From assembly GCA_035295985.1 (NCBI GenBank), contig DATHBT010000312.1:1-36596 (forward strand): 36,596 bases of DNA, in the 5' to 3' direction. The translations under genes and the position numbers were made by a program. Below, one piece after another: positions 8,871 to 15,833 of this stretch (positions are counted from its first letter, which is position 1; the number at the start of each line of letters is the position of its first letter). Below the pieces are notes generated by a model, which searched no databases, was not told the DNA's origin, and saw only the letters and a list, made by a program, of their open reading frames with translations. Source of the stretch: JAIVGV01 sp035295985 (GTDB lineage Bacteria > Acidobacteriota > Blastocatellia > Pyrinomonadales > Pyrinomonadaceae).

Positions 8871-9755
8871 TCACTGCAAAATCTTCAGACGGTAGAAGCC
8901 CAAAAAATTCCGGTTGTGCTCGACGGGCCGCCAGCGCCGGTCGGGGTGGTGATCGAGCACGGCGAGGCGCAGTTTCCTGACCTCGCCCTTGTCCCCAGGC
9001 GAAGTGCCCGTGTGATAGACGACCCAGTCGGACGCGCCCTCGGGTTCCTGGCGCGCGGGGCCGAGGAAGATCATCACGTGGTACGGGTAACGCTGCGCCC
9101 ACGGCTGGTGGAAGAACAGGAGGTCGCCGGGCCGCGCCTCGCGCCGGTCGCGGCCGGCGAACTCGACGTTGTAATTCTTGAGCGTGCGCGCGTCGGCGAA
9201 CTCGGCGAAGGTCGCGTCCTTCAAGTCCGACTCGCGGAACGAGCCGAACGCGGTGCGGAAAAGTTTCTCGCCCAAAAGCCCGCGTTCGAGCGTGTAGGCG
9301 CGCACGTCGGGCGCGAAGGCTTCGTAGGAAGCGCCCATGCGGGCGAGCCAGCGGCGGTCGTGGCGGCGCAGCGCCTCGCGCCAGGCGAAGCGCACGAGGC
9401 CCGCGCAGTCGCGCTGCTCCGCGTTCCACTCCTTGCTCGGCTCGTAGAACTGCTGCTCGGCTATCCCGGTGAACCAGCGCCGGAAATTCTCGCGGTCGTT
9501 GTGCGTGTACAGCTCGGCCGCGTCGGGGATGCCGTCCGCGTCCGCGTCGCCCGTCGTGACTACCACCTCGGCGGCCGGTTCCGGCGTCGCCGTCGCAGCC
9601 ATGCTTTCGGGCGTCGCGGCGGAGGCCGCGCCGACGTTTGAGCGCCGCGAGTCGCCGCACGCCGACAGGAGCGCGAGCGCGAGCAAGGCCGTGAGCGACG
9701 GCAACCAGGCGCGCACGTTCGATGATACGGGCCGCTGTCGGGTCTCGGATGTCAT
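8871..9755 (-). CDS. DUF1175 (YfaT-like) lipoprotein, partner of alpha-2-macroglobulin
   Basis: This 294-residue protein starts at ATG 9755, chosen because it places a good lipoprotein signal at the N-terminus: arginines, a hydrophobic core, then LLSAC with Cys33 as lipidation site. A possible calcium loop (DADADGIPD, residues 70-78) follows a low-complexity Ala/Thr linker. Cys117 in DCAGLVRFAW, RPGDLLFF at about 208-215, His226 and His248 resemble the Cys-His arrangement of NlpC/P60-type enzymes. Family knowledge: in Escherichia coli, yfaT (DUF1175) neighbours the alpha-2-macroglobulin gene yfaS, and the same pairing occurs here. A hydrolase or transferase role in the envelope is inference. 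Longer starts up to 9893 are possible but bury the signal peptide. Confidence 0.82.
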   Translation of the reverse strand: MTSETRQRPVSSNVRAWLPSLTALLALALLSACGDSRRSNVGAASAATPESMAATATPEPAAEVVVTTGDADADGIPDAAELYTHNDRENFRRWFTGIAEQQFYEPSKEWNAEQRDCAGLVRFAWREALRRHDRRWLARMGASYEAFAPDVRAYTLERGLLGEKLFRTAFGSFRESDLKDATFAEFADARTLKNYNVEFAGRDRREARPGDLLFFHQPWAQRYPYHVMIFLGPARQEPEGASDWVVYHTGTSPGDKGEVRKLRLAVLDHHPDRRWRPVEHNRNFLGFYRLKILQ

Positions 9756-10035
9756 AGGGCGGACGCGCCTGTGGAACGCGGGCGCGTCTGGAAGTTGCGT
9801 GCTCGTTGGCTTGTCGTCACGGGGAGCGGACTTTGGGCCGGGCACTGCTTCGAGCAGTTGCGACATAATGCCAGAGCAGGCGTGACGTTGCACGTAAAAT
9901 TTAGGGAGAGCGGGAAAATTTCCGGCCGCGCCGTGCGGCCCTCCGCCACCTAACGCGCAAAATGCGCGCGCCGCGGAAAGCTCCCCGCCGAGAAATTAAT
10001 GACGGCGCGGCGGGCGAGGTGATAAAACGGAGCGC

Positions 10036-10611
10036 GTGCCGACCGTCTTCACGCACGCAGCGGCGGCGGTCGCCGCGGGGAAGGTTTACGCGCGCGGCGA
10101 GATGCCGGCGCGCTTCTGGCTGCTGTCGGCACTGTGCGCCGTCCTGCCGGACGCGGACGTTCTGGGCTTCGCCTTCCGGATCAGGTACGGCGATCTTTTG
10201 GGGCATCGCGGGCTGTCCCACTCGCTCGCCTTCGCGGCGGCGCTCGGCGTGCTGGTTGCCTCGCTCTTTTTCCGGGATGCCCGTGTCCTCTCGCGTCGTT
10301 GGTGGTCGCTCGCCGCCTACTTCGCGGCCGTGACCGCCTCGCATGGGCTGCTCGACGCGCTGACAGACGGCGGACTCGGCGTCGCCTTCTTCGCCCCGTT
10401 CGACGACGGGCGCTACTTCTTCCCGTGGCGGCCGATTGAAGTCTCGCCCATCGGCGCGGGCTTCTTCAGCCGGCGGGGTCTGGCGGTTCTGGCGAGCGAG
10501 TTCGTCTGGGTGTGGCTGCCCTCGCTGCTGATCGTCGCAGCCGTGCGTGGCTGGCGGAAGCTGTCGGAGAATGGCCGAGACGGCGGGCAGGGAAAGGTTA
10601 GCAATTCGTGA
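10036..10611 (+). CDS. YdjM-like (DUF457) membrane-bound metal-dependent hydrolase
   Basis: This 191-residue protein starts with GTG at 10036. It has the arrangement of the YdjM/DUF457 family: an N-terminal THAAAA segment, LPDADVLGF with adjacent acidic residues, HRGLSHS, and a later SHGLLDALTDGG, interleaved with about four membrane segments. The conserved Asp and His residues suggest a metal site at the membrane face. Members in other bacteria are SOS-linked inner-membrane proteins of unclear substrate. The 280-bp gap upstream separates it from the divergent DUF1175 gene and should contain both promoters; I could not place them with confidence. The next gene starts 55 bp downstream. Confidence 0.8.
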   Translation: MPTVFTHAAAAVAAGKVYARGEMPARFWLLSALCAVLPDADVLGFAFRIRYGDLLGHRGLSHSLAFAAALGVLVASLFFRDARVLSRRWWSLAAYFAAVTASHGLLDALTDGGLGVAFFAPFDDGRYFFPWRPIEVSPIGAGFFSRRGLAVLASEFVWVWLPSLLIVAAVRGWRKLSENGRDGGQGKVSNS

Positions 10612-10666
10612 AGACGGCGCGCGGCCCGGCGCGCACAGTGCCGCGATAACAGGAGGCTGAACCGAG

Positions 10667-11578
10667 ATGAAGATCGTCGTGACCGGCGCGACCGGCCTGG
10701 TCGGCTCGGCGCTCGTGCCGTCGCTCTTGGCGGACGGGCACAGCGTCGTGCGGCTCGTGCGGCGGCAGTCGAACGCGGGGGCGGGTGGCAACGTCACAGA
10801 CGCTGTCTGGCAGCCCGACCGCGGCGAGATCGACGCGGGCGCGCTCGCGGGGTGCGACGCGGCCGTGCACTTGGCGGGCGAGAACATCTCCGAAGGGCGC
10901 TGGACGGAGGAGAAGAAGCGCCGCATCATCGAGAGCCGCGAGAAGGGCACGCGCCTCATCAGCGAAACGCTCGCGCGGCTGACGCCGCTCCCGCGCGTAC
11001 TCGTCTCCGCCTCGGCCACGGGTTTCTACGGCGACCGCGGCGACGAGGTGCTGACCGAGGAGAGCACTTCGGGAAGGAACTTCGTCGCCGAGGTCTGCCG
11101 CGAGTGGGAGGCGGCGACCGAGCCTGCGCGGGCAGCCGGCATACGCACCGTCATGCTGCGCTTCGGCATCGTGCTCAGCCGCGAGGGCGGGGCGCTACAG
11201 AAGATGATGACGCCGATCAAACTCGGCGTCGGCGGCAAGCTGGGGAGCGGACGGCAGTACTACAGTTGGATCACGATTGACGACGCGGTCGCCGCCATCC
11301 GCCACGCGCTGGTCGATGAAAGCGTGAGCGGGCCCGTCAACGCCGTCTCGCCGCAGCCGGTCACGAACGCCGAGTTCACGAAGGCCCTGGGGCGCGCGCT
11401 CGGCCGCCCGACGCTGTTCGCCGTCCCAGCCTTCGCCGCCCGCCTCGCCTTCGGCGAGATGGCCGACGAGTTGCTCCTGGCGAGCGCGCGCGTCGAGCCT
11501 GCGCGCCTCAAGGCCACCGGCTTCGAGTTCAAACACCCGACGCTCGAAGGCGCGCTCCGGGATTTGGTCGGCGGGTGA
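10667..11578 (+). CDS. TIGR01777 family epimerase (SDR superfamily, YfcH-like)
   Basis: This 303-residue protein opens with the NAD(P)-binding motif VTGATGLVGS. It then has LAGENI (near residue 70), RWTEEKKRRI, SASATGFYGDRGDE with the active-site tyrosine, EWEAATEPA and RFGIVLSREGGAL, a series typical of the TIGR01777/YfcH group. The C-terminal PALRLAFGEMADELLLASARVEP-like stretch matches the DUF1731 tail. The substrate of this widespread family is unknown. An AGGAGG-like ribosome site (AGGAGG, 10651-10656) precedes ATG 10667. The neighbours give no clear pathway. Confidence 0.9.
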   Translation: MKIVVTGATGLVGSALVPSLLADGHSVVRLVRRQSNAGAGGNVTDAVWQPDRGEIDAGALAGCDAAVHLAGENISEGRWTEEKKRRIIESREKGTRLISETLARLTPLPRVLVSASATGFYGDRGDEVLTEESTSGRNFVAEVCREWEAATEPARAAGIRTVMLRFGIVLSREGGALQKMMTPIKLGVGGKLGSGRQYYSWITIDDAVAAIRHALVDESVSGPVNAVSPQPVTNAEFTKALGRALGRPTLFAVPAFAARLAFGEMADELLLASARVEPARLKATGFEFKHPTLEGALRDLVGG

Positions 11579-11646
11579 GCGCCTTTCCAACCCCAACAGC
11601 CAGGCGTTTGATCTAATGCTCTCCGCCCGTGAATAATGTCCCCGGC

Positions 11647-12612
11647 ATGAGTCTCAACCGTTTCGTGAAGCTTGCGTGGGCGACCGTCGCCGTCAACCTG
11701 CTCGTGATCGTGTGGGGCGCTTTCGTGCGCGCGTCGTTTTCGGGCGACGGGTGCGGGTCGCACTGGCCGCTCTGCAACGGCGAGGTCGTGCCCGCGGGCG
11801 CGGCCTTCAAGACCTTCGTCGAGTTCACGCACCGCGCGACGAGCGGCGTCGCCCTGCTGCTGGTCGCGTGGCTCGCGTGGCGAGCCGTGAAACTGTTCCC
11901 GCGCGGCCACCGCGTCAGGCGCGGGGCGGCGGCGGCGCTTCTTTTCATCATCATCGAGGCGTTGATCGGCGCGGTGCTCGTCAAGTTCGGCTGGGTGGCG
12001 CGGGACGATTCGGCGGCGCGCGCGGCCGTGATGTCGATTCACCTCGTCAACACTTTCCTGCTGATCGCGGCGGCCGTGCTGACGGCGTGGTGGGCTTCGG
12101 GCGGGCCGCCCCTGCGGCTGCGGGGGCAGGGAACTGTGCTGCCCCTGTTCGCCGTCGGACTGCTCGGCGTGATGCTCGTCGCGGTGAGCGGCGCGGTGAC
12201 GGCGCTCGGCGACACGCTCTTCCCGGCGCGCACGCTCGCCGAAGGCGTGCGGCAGGATTTTTCGGCGGGCGCTCACTTCCTGCTCCGCTTGCGCGCGCTG
12301 CACCCGGCGCTGGCCGTAGTTGTCGGCTGCTACGTCGTGATGGTCGCGTCCTACGCGGGGAACTTTCTGCGGCCGGGCGAGCGCGTCAAAAGGTACGGCA
12401 GCCGACTCACGGCGCTCTTCCTCGCGCAGATCGCCGTCGGAATCTTAAACGTCTATCTGCTCGCCCCGGTCTGGCTGCAACTCGTCCACCTTCTCCTCGC
12501 AGACCTCTTCTGGATCGCGCTCGTGCTCACGTCCGCCGCCGCCCTGGCCGACGAACAGCCGTCCGCCGCGACGGTCGAGACCCCCGCGCTCCAACCCGCC
12601 GCCGAAGTTTGA
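11647..12612 (+). CDS. ctaA: Heme A synthase, COX15/CtaA family
   Basis: The protein of about 321 residues has eight hydrophobic segments. Motifs include GAFVRASFSGDGCGSHWPLC, with the Cys36-Cys43 pair seen in CtaA-type enzymes, and candidate heme-ligand histidines in EFTHRATSG, SIHLVNTF, LRALHPALA and QLVHLLLADL. The family converts heme O to heme A for aa3-type oxidases, acting in the membrane. No oxidase subunit or ctaB gene lies in the window. ATG 11647 was preferred over the GTG at 11629, which adds six residues; neither has a strong ribosome site. The C-terminal 20 residues are Ala/Pro/Glu-rich. Confidence 0.88.
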   Translation: MSLNRFVKLAWATVAVNLLVIVWGAFVRASFSGDGCGSHWPLCNGEVVPAGAAFKTFVEFTHRATSGVALLLVAWLAWRAVKLFPRGHRVRRGAAAALLFIIIEALIGAVLVKFGWVARDDSAARAAVMSIHLVNTFLLIAAAVLTAWWASGGPPLRLRGQGTVLPLFAVGLLGVMLVAVSGAVTALGDTLFPARTLAEGVRQDFSAGAHFLLRLRALHPALAVVVGCYVVMVASYAGNFLRPGERVKRYGSRLTALFLAQIAVGILNVYLLAPVWLQLVHLLLADLFWIALVLTSAAALADEQPSAATVETPALQPAAEV

Positions 12613-12622
12613 TCCCACATTC

Positions 12623-12699
12623 CTTCGCGCCTTCGCGCCTTTGCGCGAGTCTCTTTCTTGCTGAAGTAACCATTCACGCAAAGGCGCGAAGGCGCGAAG
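12623..12699. repeat. Short (gene-less) copy of the F2 inverted-repeat element
   Basis: Arms 12623-12646 and 12676-12699 are complementary at 23 of 24 positions. The loop is 29 nt (12647-12675). Read on the minus strand, the loop end gives AAGAGACTC before CGCAAAGG-like arm sequence, matching AAGAGTCTC at the same place in the long copy (17991-18435). It lies between ctaA and uvsE and may also act as a bidirectional transcription barrier. Confidence 0.88.
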
Positions 12700-12804
12700 T
12701 GTGACGAGGCGCGAAGCGTCAGGCAAATAGGCAGACAAAAAGAGCAGGCGCTCAACACATCCGCGACCCGCGGAAGTGTAAGATCGCGGCCGGAGGTTGT
12801 TCTC

Positions 12805-13749
12805 TTGAGCCTTGAAAAGAACGGCGGGCGCGTCCCGCAGCTCGGCCTGGTCTGCATCACCCACTCGGACGCGGTGCGCTACCGCACGACGACGCGCAAG
12901 CGCCTGCTCACGTTCGACGCGGCCGGGCAGAAACGAATCCTGCGCGAGCTGTACGCCGCGAACCTCCAACGCCTGAACCGCGCGATAGATTTCTGCGAGG
13001 CGAACGACCTGCGCCTCTACCGGATCACCTCCGGCCTCTTCCCGTTCGCGGACGACGCGGCCGGCGACGACGTGCTCAAAGAGTTTCGCGATGAAGCGCG
13101 CCGGACGGGCGAGCGCGCTAACCGCCTGGGCCTCCGCATGATCCTGCACCCGGATCAGTTCGTAGTCTTAAGCTCCGACTCGCCTGAAGTGATCGCCAAC
13201 AGCATCAAGATTCTCTCGACGCACGCGCGCGTGCTCGACATGCTCGCGCAGCCGCGCTCCGCCTGGGCCGCGATGGAGATTCACGGCGGGAAGTCTGGCC
13301 GCGCCGCGCGTCTGGTCGAAGTGATCCGCGGACTGCCCGAAGAGATTCGCTCGCGGCTCGCGTTGGAGAACGACGAGTACGCCTACAGCGCGGCCGAGAT
13401 TCTGGAAGTCTGCCGCGCGGCAAGCGTGCCGATGGTCTTCGACGCGCACCACCACGTCTGCCGCGAGCGGCTGGAATCTTACGAAGACCCGAGCGTGGCT
13501 CACTTCCTCGCCGCCGCGCGCGGGACCTGGCCCGACCCCGCGTGGCAGCTCACACACATCTCGAACGGCCGCACCGCCTTCAACGACCGCCACCACAGCG
13601 ACCTCATCACCGAGATGCCGGCGGCCTACCGCGACGCGCCCTGGATCGAGGTCGAGGCCAAGCACAAGGAGCTGGCGATTGAGAAACTTCGCGCCGAGTG
13701 GCTGGGCGGCGGGGACGGGAAAGCGCGTCGGCGGGCGGTTCCGGCCTGA
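12805..13749 (+). CDS. uvsE: UV damage endonuclease, UvsE/UVDE family
   Basis: This 314-residue TIM-barrel enzyme starts at TTG 12805, supported by GGAGG at 12792-12796 with 8-nt spacing. Family motifs are in order: LGLVCIT near the N-terminus, YRITSGLFPF, RMILHPDQFVVLSS, MEIHGGKSG, LALENDEY, MVFDAHHHVC, and THISNG before HSDLI. These His, Glu and Asp residues build the metal site. The enzyme nicks DNA 5' of UV photoproducts and other lesions, starting an excision pathway independent of UvrABC. The basic tail (GKARRRAV) may help bind DNA. It is a single-gene unit between the F2 repeat and the candidate small RNA. Confidence 0.93.
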   Translation: MSLEKNGGRVPQLGLVCITHSDAVRYRTTTRKRLLTFDAAGQKRILRELYAANLQRLNRAIDFCEANDLRLYRITSGLFPFADDAAGDDVLKEFRDEARRTGERANRLGLRMILHPDQFVVLSSDSPEVIANSIKILSTHARVLDMLAQPRSAWAAMEIHGGKSGRAARLVEVIRGLPEEIRSRLALENDEYAYSAAEILEVCRAASVPMVFDAHHHVCRERLESYEDPSVAHFLAAARGTWPDPAWQLTHISNGRTAFNDRHHSDLITEMPAAYRDAPWIEVEAKHKELAIEKLRAEWLGGGDGKARRRAVPA

Positions 13750-13810
13750 AAGTCGGCGTTTCGTCCCCCGCCGGGCGGCTTGTACGCGGCGCGGACGGTC
13801 AAAGTGAACC

Positions 13811-13839
13811 TTGACAGTGAAGGCTTCTGTCAATAAACT
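13811..13839 (+). promoter_or_regulatory. Sigma70-type promoter of candidate small RNA
   Basis: A perfect -35 box TTGACA (13811-13816) is followed by a 17-nt spacer and TAAACT (13834-13839), which matches four of six -10 positions. Transcription would start near 13846. No credible coding sequence follows on this strand before the terminator at 13998-14041. Confidence 0.7.
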
Positions 13840-13845
13840 CACAAC

Positions 13846-14041
13846 CACTTGGTACAGTTGATCTGGAAGCTGTGCACGCGCCTTCCTATCACACTTGGGA
13901 GTGTTCGCGTGAGCAGGGCCACAACACTAGGCCCTCCACAGTCGTCGGCGTCTTCGAAGCGCCCTTCCAAAAAATTGAATCGGAGCTTTCTGGTTCGCGA
14001 AACCGCCCCGCTGGCTAAACCCGGCAGGGCGGTTTCGTTTT
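13846..14041 (+). ncRNA. Candidate structured small RNA of about 195 nt (family unknown)
   Basis: The segment lies between a near-consensus promoter and a strong terminator hairpin, in a 300-bp gap between converging genes. Local hairpins can be drawn: GGAAG with CTTCC (about 13865-13886), ACACT with AGTGT around TGGG, and AGGGCC with GGCCCT around a 9-nt loop. It is less GC-rich than its surroundings in places, with an A-run before the terminator. The stretch TGTTCGC followed by GGGCC recalls 6S RNA, and the length fits, but I cannot draw the closing stem of 6S. A 69-codon frame at 13849-14058 overlaps it; it has no protein features and runs through the terminator. Confidence 0.5.
13998..14041 (+). 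terminator. Rho-independent terminator
   Basis: Perfect 11-nt arms CGAAACCGCCC (13998-14008) and GGGCGGTTTCG (14027-14037) are followed by TTTT (14038-14041). On the plus strand it would end the candidate small RNA and any uvsE readthrough. It lies just beyond the 3' end of the minus-strand PHP gene. Confidence 0.82.
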
Positions 14042-14050
14042 GGGGACGCC

Positions 14051-15325
14051 CTACCTGACGTAAACCGGGTTCGAGATGATCCAGGGCTTGCGGCTGAGCG
14101 GGTCGGGCAGTTGCGGCAGGTAGCACTCGACGCGATAGACGCCCCGCTCCGCCACGTCCCACTCGGCCGCCGTCCCCTCCTTCTCGCCCACCTTCTGCCC
14201 GTCCCTGATTAGCACGACGCGGCTCGCGACCGGCGTCGCGGCCCGCAGGCGCACGTTTTTGTCGCCGAGCGTGATCTCGTCTCCCATCAACGCCTGTTGC
14301 GAGCCGTTCGACGCGGTCAGCCGAAAGCCCGTTGAGTCGCAGAGCACGTCGAAGGCGACGTAGGCGTGGCCCGCCGAGAGCGCGGCCGACAGCGTCTCCT
14401 CCGTGAGCTGTTGGCCGCGGGGCAGGAGCGCGTGAGTGCGCACGACGCGGAAGCTGCGCTCGTAAGGGTCGAGCCTGATCTCGAAGAGCGCCTCGCCGTC
14501 CAGCCTTTGCAGGCTGATGCCGACGTTCGCGTGCGCGTCGTTGCCAGCGACTGCGACGACGCGGCGGCCCTTTGTCGTCAGCTCGTCCCAGCGGCGGAGG
14601 TTTTCTGTCGGGGCCTCGTGGAAGCGCGTCCAGAGCAGGTGCGGGTAGGTGCGGTAAGACCACAGTCCGTCGAAGAGGAGCGTGAGCGGGCGCGCGTGCG
14701 CGGCGTCAGCATGCAGGTTATAGACCTCCATGCCGTCGAACTTTTCGACCGCCTGCCAGCCCGAGAACCTCTCCGGGTGCGCGACGAAGACGAGTCGCCC
14801 TTCGGCCTTCGCGCGGTCGATCTGCGATTGCAAAGGAGACTGTCCGTTGTCCGTGGTCAGTCGTCCGTTGTTTGAGGCTGCGGGGTTGTCGGGAGGTTTC
14901 GTCTCGTCGCTACCGTTCTGCCGCGCTTCGCCGCCGAAGGTGAGCAGTCGGTCGCGCGCGTCCTCGCTGGTCTCGCTGCCGGGGAGGAAGAGCACGCCGT
15001 CGCGCGTGCCGCTGAGCGTCAGCGCCCGCGTGTCGAAGTGCGGCGACGGGTGCTCGCTCATCACCACAAAGGCCAGCCCGTTCGCGCGCGCGCCCGCCAC
15101 GATCTCCTCGAAGCGGCCCGCGCTGTGCCCGCCGAGGAACGAGTGGACGTGCAGGACGCCGCGGTAGTCGTCGTAGCCCGCGTCGTCCGTCGCCCTGCGC
15201 GACGCGTCCAACTGCCGGATCGTCGCGTCGAGCCTCCCCAACTGGTAGCGCCTGTACGCGAAGGGCGTCTGCGAGACCGCCACGACGACGAGCAGCGCGA
15301 GCAGGACTTTGACGAGACGCCTCAT
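14051..15325 (-). CDS. PHP-domain protein, membrane-anchored or secreted
   Basis: This 424-residue protein has an N-terminal hydrophobic segment (residues 4-20). A PHP-like metal-dependent phosphoesterase domain follows: LHVHSF (His59, His61), SEHPSP (Glu91-His92), GSETS (Glu118), VAHPERF (His183) and GNDAHANVG (Asp263, His265). A C-terminal beta-rich region (about 340-424) probably forms a separate domain. The substrate is unknown. Residues 151-165 (SNNGRLTTDNGQSPL) are encoded by a tandem GTCCGTT-type repeat (14841-14870) and look like an insertion in a surface loop between two metal motifs. The start codon is 7 bp from an F6 repeat arm. Confidence 0.85.
   Translation of the reverse strand: MRRLVKVLLALLVVVAVSQTPFAYRRYQLGRLDATIRQLDASRRATDDAGYDDYRGVLHVHSFLGGHSAGRFEEIVAGARANGLAFVVMSEHPSPHFDTRALTLSGTRDGVLFLPGSETSEDARDRLLTFGGEARQNGSDETKPPDNPAASNNGRLTTDNGQSPLQSQIDRAKAEGRLVFVAHPERFSGWQAVEKFDGMEVYNLHADAAHARPLTLLFDGLWSYRTYPHLLWTRFHEAPTENLRRWDELTTKGRRVVAVAGNDAHANVGISLQRLDGEALFEIRLDPYERSFRVVRTHALLPRGQQLTEETLSAALSAGHAYVAFDVLCDSTGFRLTASNGSQQALMGDEITLGDKNVRLRAATPVASRVVLIRDGQKVGEKEGTAAEWDVAERGVYRVECYLPQLPDPLSRKPWIISNPVYVR
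14841..14870. repeat. Tandem GTCCGTT-type repeat inside a coding sequence, family F9
   Basis: About four degenerate copies of a 7-nt unit (TGTCCGT, TGTCCGT, GGTCAGT, CGTCCGT) lie in tandem. The stretch is in frame within the PHP gene and adds about ten polar residues. No matching inverted arm was found nearby. Confidence 0.7.
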
Positions 15326-15331
15326 GTCAGA

Positions 15332-15399
15332 AAATGATGAATGCGGAATGATGAATGATGAATTAAGTCAAGCTGTCTTTCATTCCGCATTCATCATTT
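15332..15399. repeat. Inverted repeat, family F6
   Basis: Arms 15332-15350 and 15381-15399 are perfect 19-nt complements with core ATGATGAATGCGGAATG and a 30-nt loop. Further ATGAATG units continue into the loop. The element fills the space between the stop codon of the Dabb gene (6 bp away) and the start of the PHP gene (7 bp away), leaving little room for a normal ribosome-binding site. Confidence 0.88.
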
Positions 15400-15404
15400 C
15401 TCCT

Positions 15405-15701
15405 TCACCCCTCCCCCTCGAAATCGACCGACGCGACGTGCTCCGAGATGTTGCGGCCGTAGGCGGCGGCGATCTGGTGCTCGGGGTGGTCGGTATAGAC
15501 GGCGAGCCCGGCCTGGTCGCGGAAGGTGGCGACGAGTCCGGTGTCGTAGGAGCGCGGGAGTTTCAGCACGTCGAAGCCGACGGCGAAGCTCTCGATCTGC
15601 GGGATCGACTTGGGCAGCGCGCGCAGCAGCGCGACGTGCTCCTCGCGCTCGCCCTGCGACACTTCGGGGCGGTACTTCCAGATGACGATGTGGGTCAACA
15701 T
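15405..15701 (-). CDS. Stress-responsive A/B barrel (Dabb) domain protein
   Basis: This 98-residue protein is a single Dabb domain. It opens with LTHIVIWKYRPEV, has IESFAVGFDV in the middle, and ends with DHPEHQIAAAYGRNISEHVASVDFE. This is the usual length for the family. Dabb proteins are dimeric ferredoxin-like folds; some are enzymes such as cyclases, others are stress-induced with unknown role. The genes on either side do not suggest a pathway. ATG 15701 is flush with an F3 repeat arm, so no Shine-Dalgarno sequence is visible. Confidence 0.88.
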   Translation of the reverse strand: MLTHIVIWKYRPEVSQGEREEHVALLRALPKSIPQIESFAVGFDVLKLPRSYDTGLVATFRDQAGLAVYTDHPEHQIAAAYGRNISEHVASVDFEGEG

Positions 15702-15833
15702 AGCTGTTAGCTGTTAGCGATTAGCTGTTAGCAAAACCAAAAACCAAAACAAGAGCGACGGCGAAGGGCGATAGCTGTTTCCCTCTGGCTAATAGCTAAC
15801 AGCTAAGAGCTAATAGCCATTTGCTAACAGCTA
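15701..15833. repeat. Inverted repeat, family F3 (TAGCTGTTAGC units)
   Basis: The left arm (15701-15735) has tandem TAGCTGT/TAGCGAT units, and the right arm (15787-15833) has the complementary GCTAACAG and GCTAATAG units. The loop is about 51 nt. On the minus strand the right arm starts with TAGCTGTTAGC, whose first TAG is the stop codon of the S9 peptidase, and the left arm ends at the ATG of the Dabb gene. A second copy is at 28243-28402. Confidence 0.85.

Noticed and set aside
13846..14041. Firm call of 6S RNA
   Set aside because: Only a short local similarity was seen. The conserved closing stem and central bubble could not be drawn, so the family is left open.
15701..15833. Possible CRISPR-like array of short repeats
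   Set aside because: Units are 7-8 nt, contiguous without spacers and arranged as inverted arms; there are no cas genes nearby.
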